A stretch of 13,852 nucleotides of DNA from Siphonobacter sp047605205 (GCA_047605205.1 JASGGE010000107.1:1-13852), one strand, 5' to 3'; shown: positions 6,924 through 13,770, numbered from the stretch's first letter. The notes: a model not told the origin generated them from the sequence alone. A program made the numbers and translations.

Positions 6924-6960
6924 ATATGGGGAAAATCATTTTCCCCATATTTATTTTTTT
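6924..6960 (+). terminator. Perfect palindrome with T-tract, terminator-like, no upstream gene
   Basis: ATATGGGGAAAAT (6924-6936) is followed by a single C and then its exact reverse complement (6938-6950), then TTATTTTTTT. Structurally this is a plus-strand rho-independent terminator. However, no plus-strand gene lies between the lipoprotein terminator (5622) and this point, so it must end an unannotated RNA, insulate the following promoter, or be a protein-binding operator rather than a terminator. Confidence 0.6.
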
Positions 6961-6977
6961 ATAAAATTTGGTTGTTG

Positions 6978-6999
6978 TGGCACGAGAGTTTCTATCTTG
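6978..6999 (+). promoter_or_regulatory. Sigma-54-like promoter, overlapping a primary-sigma-like -7 element
   Basis: TGGCACGAGAGTTTCT at 6978-6993 matches the sigma-54 consensus TGGCACG-N4-TTGCW in all of the -24 element and in four of the five -12 positions; the G of the -12 GC is T. The overlapping TATCTTG (6993-6999), with TTG at 6972-6974 18 bp before it, is an imperfect primary-sigma promoter. Both predict a start near 7004, about 38 bp before the YtxH-like ATG. An rpoN gene and a sigma-54 activator lie in the same window. Which one is used cannot be decided from sequence. Confidence 0.42.
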
Positions 7000-7041
7000 T
7001 ACGTCGAATTAAAACATCTCACATTTAAACTTGAACATGCC

Positions 7042-7356
7042 ATGTCAAATAATGGGAAAATTTTTTTGGGTATCGTAACAGCTGCTGCTGCAGGTGCTGT
7101 AATTGGTTTATTATTTGCTCCTGATAAAGGCACAGATACCCGTGGAAAAGTGAAAAAGCAAGTGAATGATATTGCTGATGAACTTTTGAAGGCTATTCAG
7201 AAAGGAAAAGATACGTACGAAGATCTGAAAGATCAGGCTACTGCAAAGGCTAATGATTTGAAAGACAGAGCTCGTTCTAAATTTGAAGACTTACAAAGCC
7301 AAGCAGAAGAAGTAGCTCAGTCGGCTAAGAAAAAAATTAACGAAGAAGTGAACTAA
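7042..7356 (+). CDS. YtxH-like membrane-anchored coiled-coil protein
   Basis: A 104-residue protein of the YtxH (general-stress) type. A single glycine/alanine-rich membrane helix at residues 7-26 is followed by the hallmark LLFAPDKGTDTRGK (23-36), then a charged helix. Residues 59-102 fall into four 11-residue units (YEDLKDQATAK, ANDLKDRARSK, FEDLQSQAEEV, AQSAKKKINEE). The start at 7042 is chosen because the longer open frame upstream (from 6910) runs through the palindrome and promoter signals and has no family similarity. YtxH family members are associated with stress, but their molecular job is unknown. It is followed by a hairpin and then the holin-like gene 94 bp on, a pairing often seen in Bacteroidota, suggesting an envelope role. 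Confidence 0.85.
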   Translation: MSNNGKIFLGIVTAAAAGAVIGLLFAPDKGTDTRGKVKKQVNDIADELLKAIQKGKDTYEDLKDQATAKANDLKDRARSKFEDLQSQAEEVAQSAKKKINEEVN

Positions 7357-7376
7357 CTATTGGTGACTTGATAGTA

Positions 7377-7410
7377 CAAACGGGGAACTCAACCTTGGGT
7401 TCCCCGTTTG
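7377..7410 (+). terminator. Hairpin between the YtxH-like and holin-like genes, no T-tract
   Basis: CAAACGGGGAAC (7377-7388) pairs perfectly with 7399-7410. A U-G and a C-G pair extend it to 14 bp, with a 6-base loop. The following bases are CATAAAAG, without a T-tract, so as a rho-independent terminator it is incomplete. It could be a partial terminator, an RNA-processing or 3'-stabilising hairpin that sets different levels for the genes on each side. Confidence 0.5.
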
Positions 7411-7450
7411 CATAAAAGTTGATCGACATTCAACCTTTCTACCCCACTGT

Positions 7451-7816
7451 ATGGAGCCATTTAAAGAAATACGGCATTCAGCTGAAGATTTATTTGGGCG
7501 AACAACCGATTATATAGAAGCACGCTGGAACATGATTGTGCTGGACGCTTCTGATAAGGCCGCTGATTATTTATCTTCTTTTGTAACGGGTTTAATTGTA
7601 GCGACTATTGGCGGCTTTGCTGTCCTGTTTGGCAGCATGGCCTTAGGGTTCTGGATTGGAGAAAAAATCGGTAGCACCGCAGCAGGTTTCGGCTGGATCG
7701 CCGCTGGTTATCTGGTAATTACGCTTCTTTTATTTGTGGTCAGAGATAAATTTATCAAGTTCCCGGTCTTGAATGCCCTGATTAAAAAGTTCTATTATAC
7801 TAAATCAGATGAATAA
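7451..7816 (+). CDS. Holin-superfamily (DUF1469-like) membrane protein
   Basis: A 121-residue protein with an amphipathic N-terminal region (MEPFKEIRHSAEDLFGRTTDYIEARW) and two membrane helices at about residues 45-69 and 77-97, joined by the short EKIGSTAAG turn, then a basic tail (KFPVLNALIKKFYYTK). This is the pattern of the phage-holin family III / DUF1469 proteins, which despite the name are ordinary chromosomal membrane proteins in many bacteria. There are no lysis genes nearby, so a phage role is unlikely. It lies between the YtxH-like gene and the unrecognised gene at 7865, from which it is separated by 48 bp. Function unknown. Confidence 0.8.
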   Translation: MEPFKEIRHSAEDLFGRTTDYIEARWNMIVLDASDKAADYLSSFVTGLIVATIGGFAVLFGSMALGFWIGEKIGSTAAGFGWIAAGYLVITLLLFVVRDKFIKFPVLNALIKKFYYTKSDE

Positions 7817-7864
7817 AATCAGCATACCAGACCTTCTAGAGATCATTTATGATAAAGATTTACT

Positions 7865-8395
7865 ATGAAAACAAAAATTGAGAATATATCCGATTTGCAA
7901 GCTGAACGAGCCAGGTTGAAAAACCGGATTGAAAATTCACGAGTTGGTATTCAGCGACAGTTTGAAGATATAAAAGAAGAAATTAATCCTGCCCGGCAAG
8001 TTATGCATGCTATATCAGGTATGATTGCGAAGCCTGATCGCGGTTTTGTTCAGTTAGGAGTAGCCAGAGGAGTGGATCTTTTATTAAGACAAACGCCCAT
8101 TGGAAGAGCCGCCTGGCCAATTCGTTTTATAATTCCATTTGTTGTGAAACGTGTTGCCTCTAATTATGTCAATAAGACAGATCGTACGGAAGTGTTGATT
8201 AAGTCTTTACGGTGGGTGAAGCGTGTGACGGACGAGAAACCCGTGGACATTGTACGGGTTGAAGCCCCCAAACCCAGTTTAAAAGTGCGGTTTTTGCGGT
8301 GGCTAAAAAATGCAACTGCTGAAAAACCAGGAGTGGAATGGATTGAAACCGTTCGCCTAGATCCAGAAGAGTATCCTAGTCGAGTCTCTCTATAA
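7865..8395 (+). CDS. Unrecognised basic protein with duplicated C-terminal module
   Basis: A 176-residue protein that I do not recognise as a named family. Residues 1-45 are a charged helix (LQAERARLKNRIENSRVGIQ); 46-100 are mildly hydrophobic and basic (LGVARGVDLLLRQTPIGRAAWPIRFIIPFVVKRV) and could associate with a membrane without a clean transmembrane helix; no signal peptide is visible. The C-terminus holds two copies of a module of about 23-25 residues (113-135 and 143-167), built on LRW-x-K-x2-T-x-EKP. It is the third gene of the envelope cassette, 48 bp after the holin-like gene, and its stop codon overlaps a long terminator stem. Genomic position suggests it works with the YtxH-like and holin-like proteins at the inner membrane; that is inference. 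Confidence 0.7.
   Translation: MKTKIENISDLQAERARLKNRIENSRVGIQRQFEDIKEEINPARQVMHAISGMIAKPDRGFVQLGVARGVDLLLRQTPIGRAAWPIRFIIPFVVKRVASNYVNKTDRTEVLIKSLRWVKRVTDEKPVDIVRVEAPKPSLKVRFLRWLKNATAEKPGVEWIETVRLDPEEYPSRVSL
8201..8365 (+). repeat. Internal tandem duplication within the protein at 7865-8395
   Basis: Copy one (8201-8269, LRWVKRVTDEKP then VDIVRVEAP) and copy two (8291-8365, LRWLKNATAEKP then GVEWIETVRLDP) share LRW, K, T, EKP, I, V and the final P. The copies are clearly related in protein but strongly diverged in DNA, so the duplication is old and kept by selection rather than recent slippage. Confidence 0.65.
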
Positions 8396-8438
8396 CAAAA
8401 GAAAGGGTTGGTTTTAAACCAACCCTTTCTTTTGTTAT
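8392..8438. terminator. Bidirectional terminator, perfect 23-bp stem
   Basis: Positions 8392-8414 are the exact reverse complement of 8416-8438 around one central T. The core is AGAAAGGGTTGGTT; the tails are TTTTGTTATTTTT on the plus strand and TTTTGTTATAG on the minus strand. It lies between convergent genes ending at 8395 and 8450, and overlaps the stop codon of the first. Confidence 0.92.
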
Positions 8439-8449
8439 TTTTCTCTTAT

Positions 8450-8890
8450 TTACTTACCGGGAATAGAAGCTGTATTTAACCAGAACTGACCAAAACTTTG
8501 AATAATATGCAAGAGCTGGTCAAATGAAATGGGCTTGGTGATATAGCAGTTAGCCCCTGACTCATACGTACGAAGAATATCTCGTTCGGAATTAGACGTA
8601 GTAAGTACTACTACAGGAATAGCTCGTAGTGCCGGATTCTGCTTGATTTCCAGCAGAACTTCCCAGCCATCTTTACGAGGCATATTTAAATCAAGGAAAA
8701 TAATGCCCGGTCTTGGGTATTTCTGTGTATCCGTAAAAGCACCTTCATGCAGCAGATACTGCATTAATTCAACGCCATCGGCAACAAAAAAGACATCGTT
8801 CGTTACTTGGCTATCATGGAAAGCCGTTTTGATAAAAAAGCGGTCATCTTCATCATCATCAGCAACCAGAATTGGAATCTGTGTATTCAT
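8450..8890 (-). CDS. Rcp1-type single-domain response regulator
   Basis: A 146-residue receiver of the Rcp1/CheY-like type that commonly accompanies phytochrome-like or CHASE-containing kinases. The acidic cluster DDDEDD at 11-16 starts the domain; D67 (IIFLDLNMPRKDG) is the phospho-acceptor, T97/T98 is the switch and K119 the conserved lysine before P120. The insertion between strands 2 and 3 (HEGAFTDTQKYPRPG, 48-62) is typical of this subfamily. The ATG at 8890 gives the normal N-terminus; a TTG further upstream is unlikely. It is the downstream gene of an apparent two-gene unit with the histidine kinase, with 61 bp between them, so it is the probable phosphate acceptor of that kinase. No output domain. 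Confidence 0.9.
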   Translation of the reverse strand: MNTQIPILVADDDEDDRFFIKTAFHDSQVTNDVFFVADGVELMQYLLHEGAFTDTQKYPRPGIIFLDLNMPRKDGWEVLLEIKQNPALRAIPVVVLTTSNSERDILRTYESGANCYITKPISFDQLLHIIQSFGQFWLNTASIPGK

Positions 8891-8951
8891 GTAAAATCGT
8901 TGCTCTTTCAAGTTTGATGTGTGAAAGGCAGCTTATAATAGAGCGGTCCTT

Positions 8952-10373
8952 TTATCCTAAAGCACTAACTTCAGTAAGTTCGGTATCAAGAGGCAGATAA
9001 ATTTTAAAAAGAGCTCCCTCTCCGGGATTTCCTTCTGCAAGAATATACCCACCATGATTAGTGGTGACTCGTCTGCATATTGCTAACCCAATACCCGTAC
9101 CTTCATAAGAAGTTTTACTATGCAGACGCTGAAAAATAACAAATATCTTCTCTGCATATTCTTCTTCAAACCCAATACCATTGTCCTTAACCGAAATAAG
9201 ATGGTAAAGTTGTTGTTTTTTTACGGAAGAATCTAAGCCAGGGATTTGGTCGCCTTTTATCTGCGAATATTTAATTTGAATGAAAGGGCTTTTAAACGGC
9301 TGACTAAACTTCAATGCATTACTTAGCAAATTTAACATTAGTTGCCGCATTTGGTTCGCATATCCCATAATTTGGGGGAGAGGATCAATATCAAAAGTGG
9401 CTTTTTTTTCGGCGATGCATAAGGATAAATCATTTTTTACTTCTTCAATTATCTCATTTAAATCAATTAACTGAATATTGTCTTTCTGGCTAACCATACG
9501 AGAAAAGGTAAGCAAATCGTTGATAAGCCCTTGCATTCGTTCAGCTGCTCCGGTAATTTTTGAAAGAAGAGATTGGCCTTCTTCGGTTAGGTTGTCTTTT
9601 TGTCGTATTACTAAACGATCGCCAAAAGCTCTGATTTTACGGAGTGGTTCCTGCAAGTCATGGGAGGCTACGTAAGCAAATTGTTCTAATTCGGCATTAG
9701 AACGATTTAAGGCTTCGATTTTATTTTCTAAATCTTTCTGGGTACGAATACGTTTACGGAGTTCCCGGCTTAAAAGAAACGCCGAAATGATTAACAATCC
9801 CCCCGCTATTAAAGCCATTACTAAAAGGTAAGTAGGGGTGAGATTTAATTTTTTTTGCCGGGCTTCCAGGCGGCCATATAACAAGACTTGCTCTTCGGCC
9901 TGAAGTTCTTTAATTACGTCTTTAATAGCATCAAGGCTCGCCTTACTTTTCAATACATCGGCTTCTATTTGGCTCGCGGAGGCGTTCGGATTAGCAATGT
10001 TCTGATCCATGGTTACCCATTTATCTTTTGCCAGATTACGAAGAATGGCGATCCGTCGGGACTGATGAATATTGTCATTTACAAGAGGGATAATGGTTTT
10101 GACTGCAGCATCAAAATGGCCTCTTCCTTCTTTGTAAGTTCTCAGAAATAATTGATTCTTGGATAGTAAATACCCTCTTAGGCCGGTTTCAGTGTCTTTT
10201 GCAGCAGATAATAACTTTTCACTAGCTAAAATGACCTTATAAGTTCGTTCTACCCGTTCATTAAACCATAACCCTGATTGCACTTGATCAAGACATAGGT
10301 AGGTAAGCAAAATAAGAATAGCCATTGCCGTTGCGGCGGAAAGGTTAAGCAGCCATATCCTTGGACTTTTCAT
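8952..10373 (-). CDS. CHASE3-domain sensor histidine kinase
   Basis: A 473-residue inner-membrane histidine kinase. A membrane helix at about 10-28 is followed by a periplasmic CHASE3-type helical sensor (about 36-172, with KDTETGLRGYLLS at 59-71), a second membrane helix at about 182-202, a short coiled coil, and a HisKA domain with H238 (YVASHDLQEPLRKI, the phytochrome-kinase type). The ATPase domain has the N box at N352 (LLSNALKF), G1 DNGIGF (397-402), an F-box-like FVIFQRLH (411-418) and G2 GTGIGL (425-430). All catalytic elements are intact. No receiver is fused; the Rcp1-type regulator 61 bp downstream is the likely partner. CHASE3 ligands are unknown. The gene is divergent from rpoN across 292 bp. 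Confidence 0.93.
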   Translation of the reverse strand: MKSPRIWLLNLSAATAMAILILLTYLCLDQVQSGLWFNERVERTYKVILASEKLLSAAKDTETGLRGYLLSKNQLFLRTYKEGRGHFDAAVKTIIPLVNDNIHQSRRIAILRNLAKDKWVTMDQNIANPNASASQIEADVLKSKASLDAIKDVIKELQAEEQVLLYGRLEARQKKLNLTPTYLLVMALIAGGLLIISAFLLSRELRKRIRTQKDLENKIEALNRSNAELEQFAYVASHDLQEPLRKIRAFGDRLVIRQKDNLTEEGQSLLSKITGAAERMQGLINDLLTFSRMVSQKDNIQLIDLNEIIEEVKNDLSLCIAEKKATFDIDPLPQIMGYANQMRQLMLNLLSNALKFSQPFKSPFIQIKYSQIKGDQIPGLDSSVKKQQLYHLISVKDNGIGFEEEYAEKIFVIFQRLHSKTSYEGTGIGLAICRRVTTNHGGYILAEGNPGEGALFKIYLPLDTELTEVSALG

Positions 10374-10665
10374 TCAGTAAATATGCGGTGGATGGGGTTT
10401 ATTTTCTACAATATGGGAAAAACAGAGGATGCTTCGGGACTGTAGAATAACGATATCGTAAACATACTAAAACAACGTTAAGGCTGGGCATTTAGTTTTA
10501 TTTAAATGGTAATTCCACTGATTATCAGTAAAAAAAATAGGTTATATTGGCCTGTATATATACCTAAAAATTGTAATGTTTATCCGCCGAATTAGTTCGT
10601 TGGCTTGACTTTAGACGTAATGATAAGCTCAAGTTATACCGGCCAACATTAATACCTCTTGACTT
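10374..10665. other. Divergent gap between histidine kinase and rpoN
   Basis: This AT-rich 292-bp region must hold promoters in both directions, but no close TAnnTTTG match with a partner TTG stands out. Visible structure includes the 13-bp palindrome ACTGATTATCAGT (10517-10529) followed by an A-run, and TAGGT (10538-10542) facing ACCTA (10562-10566) around a TATATATA tract. Either may be an operator. No small gene or structured RNA was recognised. Confidence 0.35.
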
Positions 10666-12129
10666 ATGAGTACATCCGTTCACCTGTCGCAAACCCAGAA
10701 ACAAACGTTGCGGGTTGCCCCTCAACAAATTCAGTTTCTGAATTTCTTGCAGTTGTCTACCCTTGAGCTTGAGCAGCATTTACGCAACGAACTTGAAGAA
10801 AATCCGCTGCTAGAGGAAGGTGTAGCCGAAGTGGAACAAGCAGATGAGAATGATTCTGATAATGATCGGGACGATTTTGTGGCTGAATTGGACACCCCCG
10901 TAGGGATAGAAGATTACCGCGATTGGGAAGAGTTTTCAAATGATGATATTCCGGAGTATAAAACTCGCCTGAGCCAGGATCCTAATGCCGCTGATGATCT
11001 ATACGCAATGCCAGTTGTTGAACAGGAAACCTGGCGGGAAGTAGTAAAAGAGCAAATACGCTGGATAGATTTAAACGACAAACAGCGAAACATTGCTGAA
11101 TATATTATTGAATCATTAGACGACGATGGCTTTTTACGAAGTGATTCAGAAGCGTTAGCTGATGATTATTCATTTGGGCATGGAATTTTTGTCGACTCTG
11201 CTGAAATTGAGGAAATAATATCCCGTATTCACGATGAATTAGATCCTGCCGGATTAGCCGCTCGTGATTTACAGGAATGCCTAACGCTACAGTTGGAACG
11301 TCGGCAGGCAAGCCAATATACCTTACGAGCTCTTGAAGTGGTTTCGTGTTGTTTCACAGAACTCTCAAATCGGAATTTTGAGAAAATCTGTAAGTCAATG
11401 TCCATAAACGAAGAAGAGCTGCGGAAGGTGCTGGCTGAAATTGGAAAACTAAACCCGAAGCCAATTGTCGGAGGAAACAATGATTCATTTGTGGTAAAAA
11501 GAGGTATCATTCCGGATTATGTACTTCATTATGATGACTACGGTCGCATTGAAGTGGCTCTAAACCGAGGTAACTGGCCTGATTTACGTGTAAATAATTC
11601 ATTAATTAGTTTAGTAGATACCTCTCGTGAACGAGGAGCAGCCAGCTATTTGAAGAATAAGCTTCAGTCAGCCAAATGGCTGGTTGATGCCATTCAACAA
11701 CGCGAAGACACCATGCATAAGGCTATGCGTATGCTCGTTGAATTGCAGCGACCTTATTTTGAAACGGGGGATGTTCGGCAACTGAAGCCAATGATTTTGA
11801 AAGACGTAGCTGACCGGATAGGAATGGATATTTCGACAATCTCTCGGGTAACTTCTGGGAAATATGCTCAAACCCCATTTGGGTTATTACATTTGAAGGA
11901 ATTGTTTACCGAGGGGATTCGGACAGAAAATGGTGAGGAAGTGTCAAACCGGGCTATTCAGCAGGCATTAGTAGAACATATTTCTTGCGAAGATAAACGT
12001 AATCCATTTAATGACTTTGACTTGATGCGTTTATTGGCTGGGCAAGGGTATAACATTTCACGACGCACTGTCGCAAAATACCGTGATCAGTTAGGTATTC
12101 AGGCCGCCCAATTCCGTCGTGGGGTTTAA
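10666..12129 (+). CDS. rpoN: RNA polymerase sigma-54 factor
   Basis: A complete 487-residue sigma-54. Region I is Q/L-rich (SQTQKQTLRVAPQQIQFLNF and ELEENPLLEE within residues 8-51) and interacts with activators. An acidic region II follows (about 52-105), then the core-binding domain. The helix-turn-helix LKDVADRIGMDISTISRVTSGKY spans 378-400. The RpoN box is at 465-473, SRRTVAKYR, one residue from the ARRTVAKYR consensus (A to S). It directs RNA polymerase to -24/-12 promoters and needs an ATP-driven activator to open them; such an activator is the next gene. The start at 10666 gives the standard N-terminus. No Shine-Dalgarno sequence is visible. Confidence 0.97.
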   Translation: MSTSVHLSQTQKQTLRVAPQQIQFLNFLQLSTLELEQHLRNELEENPLLEEGVAEVEQADENDSDNDRDDFVAELDTPVGIEDYRDWEEFSNDDIPEYKTRLSQDPNAADDLYAMPVVEQETWREVVKEQIRWIDLNDKQRNIAEYIIESLDDDGFLRSDSEALADDYSFGHGIFVDSAEIEEIISRIHDELDPAGLAARDLQECLTLQLERRQASQYTLRALEVVSCCFTELSNRNFEKICKSMSINEEELRKVLAEIGKLNPKPIVGGNNDSFVVKRGIIPDYVLHYDDYGRIEVALNRGNWPDLRVNNSLISLVDTSRERGAASYLKNKLQSAKWLVDAIQQREDTMHKAMRMLVELQRPYFETGDVRQLKPMILKDVADRIGMDISTISRVTSGKYAQTPFGLLHLKELFTEGIRTENGEEVSNRAIQQALVEHISCEDKRNPFNDFDLMRLLAGQGYNISRRTVAKYRDQLGIQAAQFRRGV

Positions 12130-12282
12130 TAAAGAGTACTAAAAAGGAATAAATCATCTTCATAATTTTCTAAAACTAACGGTACATCTTCACATAAGAT
12201 CATCAAGAGGTGTTAGAAAAGTGTTTTTGTTGTCCTGTTATGTGGTTAATCCACGAGCTTTATTCCAATTGATCAGGTCTTT

Positions 12283-13758
12283 ATGCAAAAAATATTAGTT
12301 ATTGATGACGATACTGACATTTGTCTTCTCCTACGGCGGTTTTTAGGTCGTAATGGTTTTGAAGTAGCCATCGCTCATAATGGCATCTCTGGTTTAGAAA
12401 TATTAACCGAGTTTAAGCCTGACCTGGTGATGACTGATTTTAGACTTGGTGATATGGATGGTGGGCAATTGTTGGTTCGTATTAAGGAGCAGTTTCCGCA
12501 TGTTCCCGTAATCATCATTACGGGCTATTCTGATATCAGGATTGCGGTAAATGTAATGAAACAGGGAGCATACGATTATGTAACCAAGCCATTATTTCCA
12601 GATGAGATTTTGGTAACTATTCGGAAAGCTCTTGAAAAAAGTAATACAAGACCAGCCTTTCCAGCGGAAACAGGGGGAATGTCTTCTCAGCCTGCTACTC
12701 GCCGGAGTATTGGTAATGAACAATATCTCTTCGGGAATGGCCCCGAATCTCGTTACCTCTACCGCCAGGTTGATTTAGTTGCTCCCACCAATTATAGCGT
12801 TATTATTTACGGAGAAAGCGGTTCTGGTAAGGAAGCTGTTGCTCAGGAAATTCATAAACGTAGCAAACGTTCATCAGGAGCCTTTGTCGCTATGGATTGT
12901 GGGGCTATTTCGAAAGAGCTGGCCGGTTCAGAACTATTTGGGCATGAAAAGGGAGCATTCACCGGAGCACTTAATCAGAAAATTGGGCATTTTGAGCAGG
13001 CTCATGGCGGAACCCTCTTCCTCGATGAAGTAAGTAACCTTCCCTATGACGTGCAGGTGTCTTTGTTACGCGTAGTGCAGGAACGTAAGTTGCGTCGTCT
13101 GGGAGGGACTAAAGAAATCCCTATTGATGTCCGGATTATAGTTGCTTCGAATGAACGCCTGGTTGAGTCTGCCCGAAAAGGTAAATTCCGCGAGGATTTG
13201 TACTATCGTTTTAACGAATTTAGTATTGATGTTCCTCCCCTGCGGGATCGTAAAGCAGATATTATGCTTTTTGCGGATTATTTTCTTCAGGCCACCAATG
13301 GTGAACTTGGTAAGGATGTAAAAGGCTTTGCCGAAGATGTAGTTGATTTGTTTATGCGGTACGAATGGCCTGGTAACCTTCGTGAGATGAGAAATGTTAT
13401 TAAACGGGCTACTTTATTAACCGATAACGAACAGATAGAATCACGCGATTTACCTTTTGAAATTGTTCATTTCAACAAACTCCAAACGTTGGAATCCACG
13501 ATACCAATTCCTAACGTTTACCTTCCTGAAACGCCTAGTTTTCCAATACCGGAGCCTGTTATTCCAGTAGTTATTCCATCAGGAGAAGCGTTCCGGCCCG
13601 ATAAACCTAATCTAAGATCGGCAGCTTTGGAAGCCGAGTATGAAATGATTTTAAAAACCTTAAAACAGGTTAATTTCAATAAAAGTAAAGCTGCTCAGTT
13701 GTTAGGAATCGACCGAAAAACGCTTTACAACAAAATGAAAAATTATCATCTTTCCTGA
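12283..13758 (+). CDS. Sigma-54-dependent response regulator, NtrC type
   Basis: A 491-residue activator with three complete modules. The receiver domain spans 1-120 (acidic pocket D8/D9, acceptor D52, T80, K102). The AAA+ domain runs from about 147 to 385, with Walker A GESGSGKE (177-184), the sigma-54-contacting GAFTGA loop intact at 224-229, Walker B TLFLDE (244-249) and the arginine-finger segment FREDLYYRF. A Fis-type helix-turn-helix lies at about 464-488 (NKSKAAQLLGIDRKTLYNKM). A proline-rich linker of about 38 residues (405-442, 11 prolines) separates AAA+ from the DNA-binding domain, longer and more proline-rich than usual. It is 153 bp after rpoN and on the same strand, with no terminator between. 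Cognate kinase and targets are unknown; no kinase is fused or immediately adjacent. Confidence 0.95.
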   Translation: MQKILVIDDDTDICLLLRRFLGRNGFEVAIAHNGISGLEILTEFKPDLVMTDFRLGDMDGGQLLVRIKEQFPHVPVIIITGYSDIRIAVNVMKQGAYDYVTKPLFPDEILVTIRKALEKSNTRPAFPAETGGMSSQPATRRSIGNEQYLFGNGPESRYLYRQVDLVAPTNYSVIIYGESGSGKEAVAQEIHKRSKRSSGAFVAMDCGAISKELAGSELFGHEKGAFTGALNQKIGHFEQAHGGTLFLDEVSNLPYDVQVSLLRVVQERKLRRLGGTKEIPIDVRIIVASNERLVESARKGKFREDLYYRFNEFSIDVPPLRDRKADIMLFADYFLQATNGELGKDVKGFAEDVVDLFMRYEWPGNLREMRNVIKRATLLTDNEQIESRDLPFEIVHFNKLQTLESTIPIPNVYLPETPSFPIPEPVIPVVIPSGEAFRPDKPNLRSAALEAEYEMILKTLKQVNFNKSKAAQLLGIDRKTLYNKMKNYHLS

Positions 13759-13770
13759 GAAAACATGGTT

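Larger units (their letters stand above)
6628..7041. other. Divergent control region between response regulator and ytxH-like gene
   Basis: This is a 414-bp gap with no convincing gene. From left to right it contains an open but unrecognisable frame continuing upstream of the response regulator (to 6810), a CACC-N5-GGTG dyad at 6760-6774, a perfect -7 element for the minus strand at 6808-6815, a perfect 27-bp palindrome with a T-tract at 6924-6960 and a sigma-54-like promoter at 6978-6993. It is the most element-rich intergenic stretch of the window; details are in the separate entries. Confidence 0.55.

Noticed and set aside
6771..7028. Plus-strand open frame of 85 codons before the YtxH-like gene
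   Set aside because: It runs through the palindrome, T-tract and promoter signals, has an odd aromatic-rich composition and resembles no family.
7451..7816. Prophage holin
   Set aside because: No endolysin, spanin, capsid or integrase gene is nearby, and this family is widespread as a chromosomal membrane protein next to YtxH genes.
8450..8911. Longer start (TTG at 8911) for the Rcp1-type regulator
   Set aside because: The ATG at 8890 gives the normal receiver N-terminus; the seven extra residues have no family support.
12130..12282. Sigma-54 promoter before the NtrC-type gene
   Set aside because: The only GG/GC pair (GG in TGTGGTT, then GC in GAGC) is spaced 11 bp rather than 10, and the flanking bases do not match.
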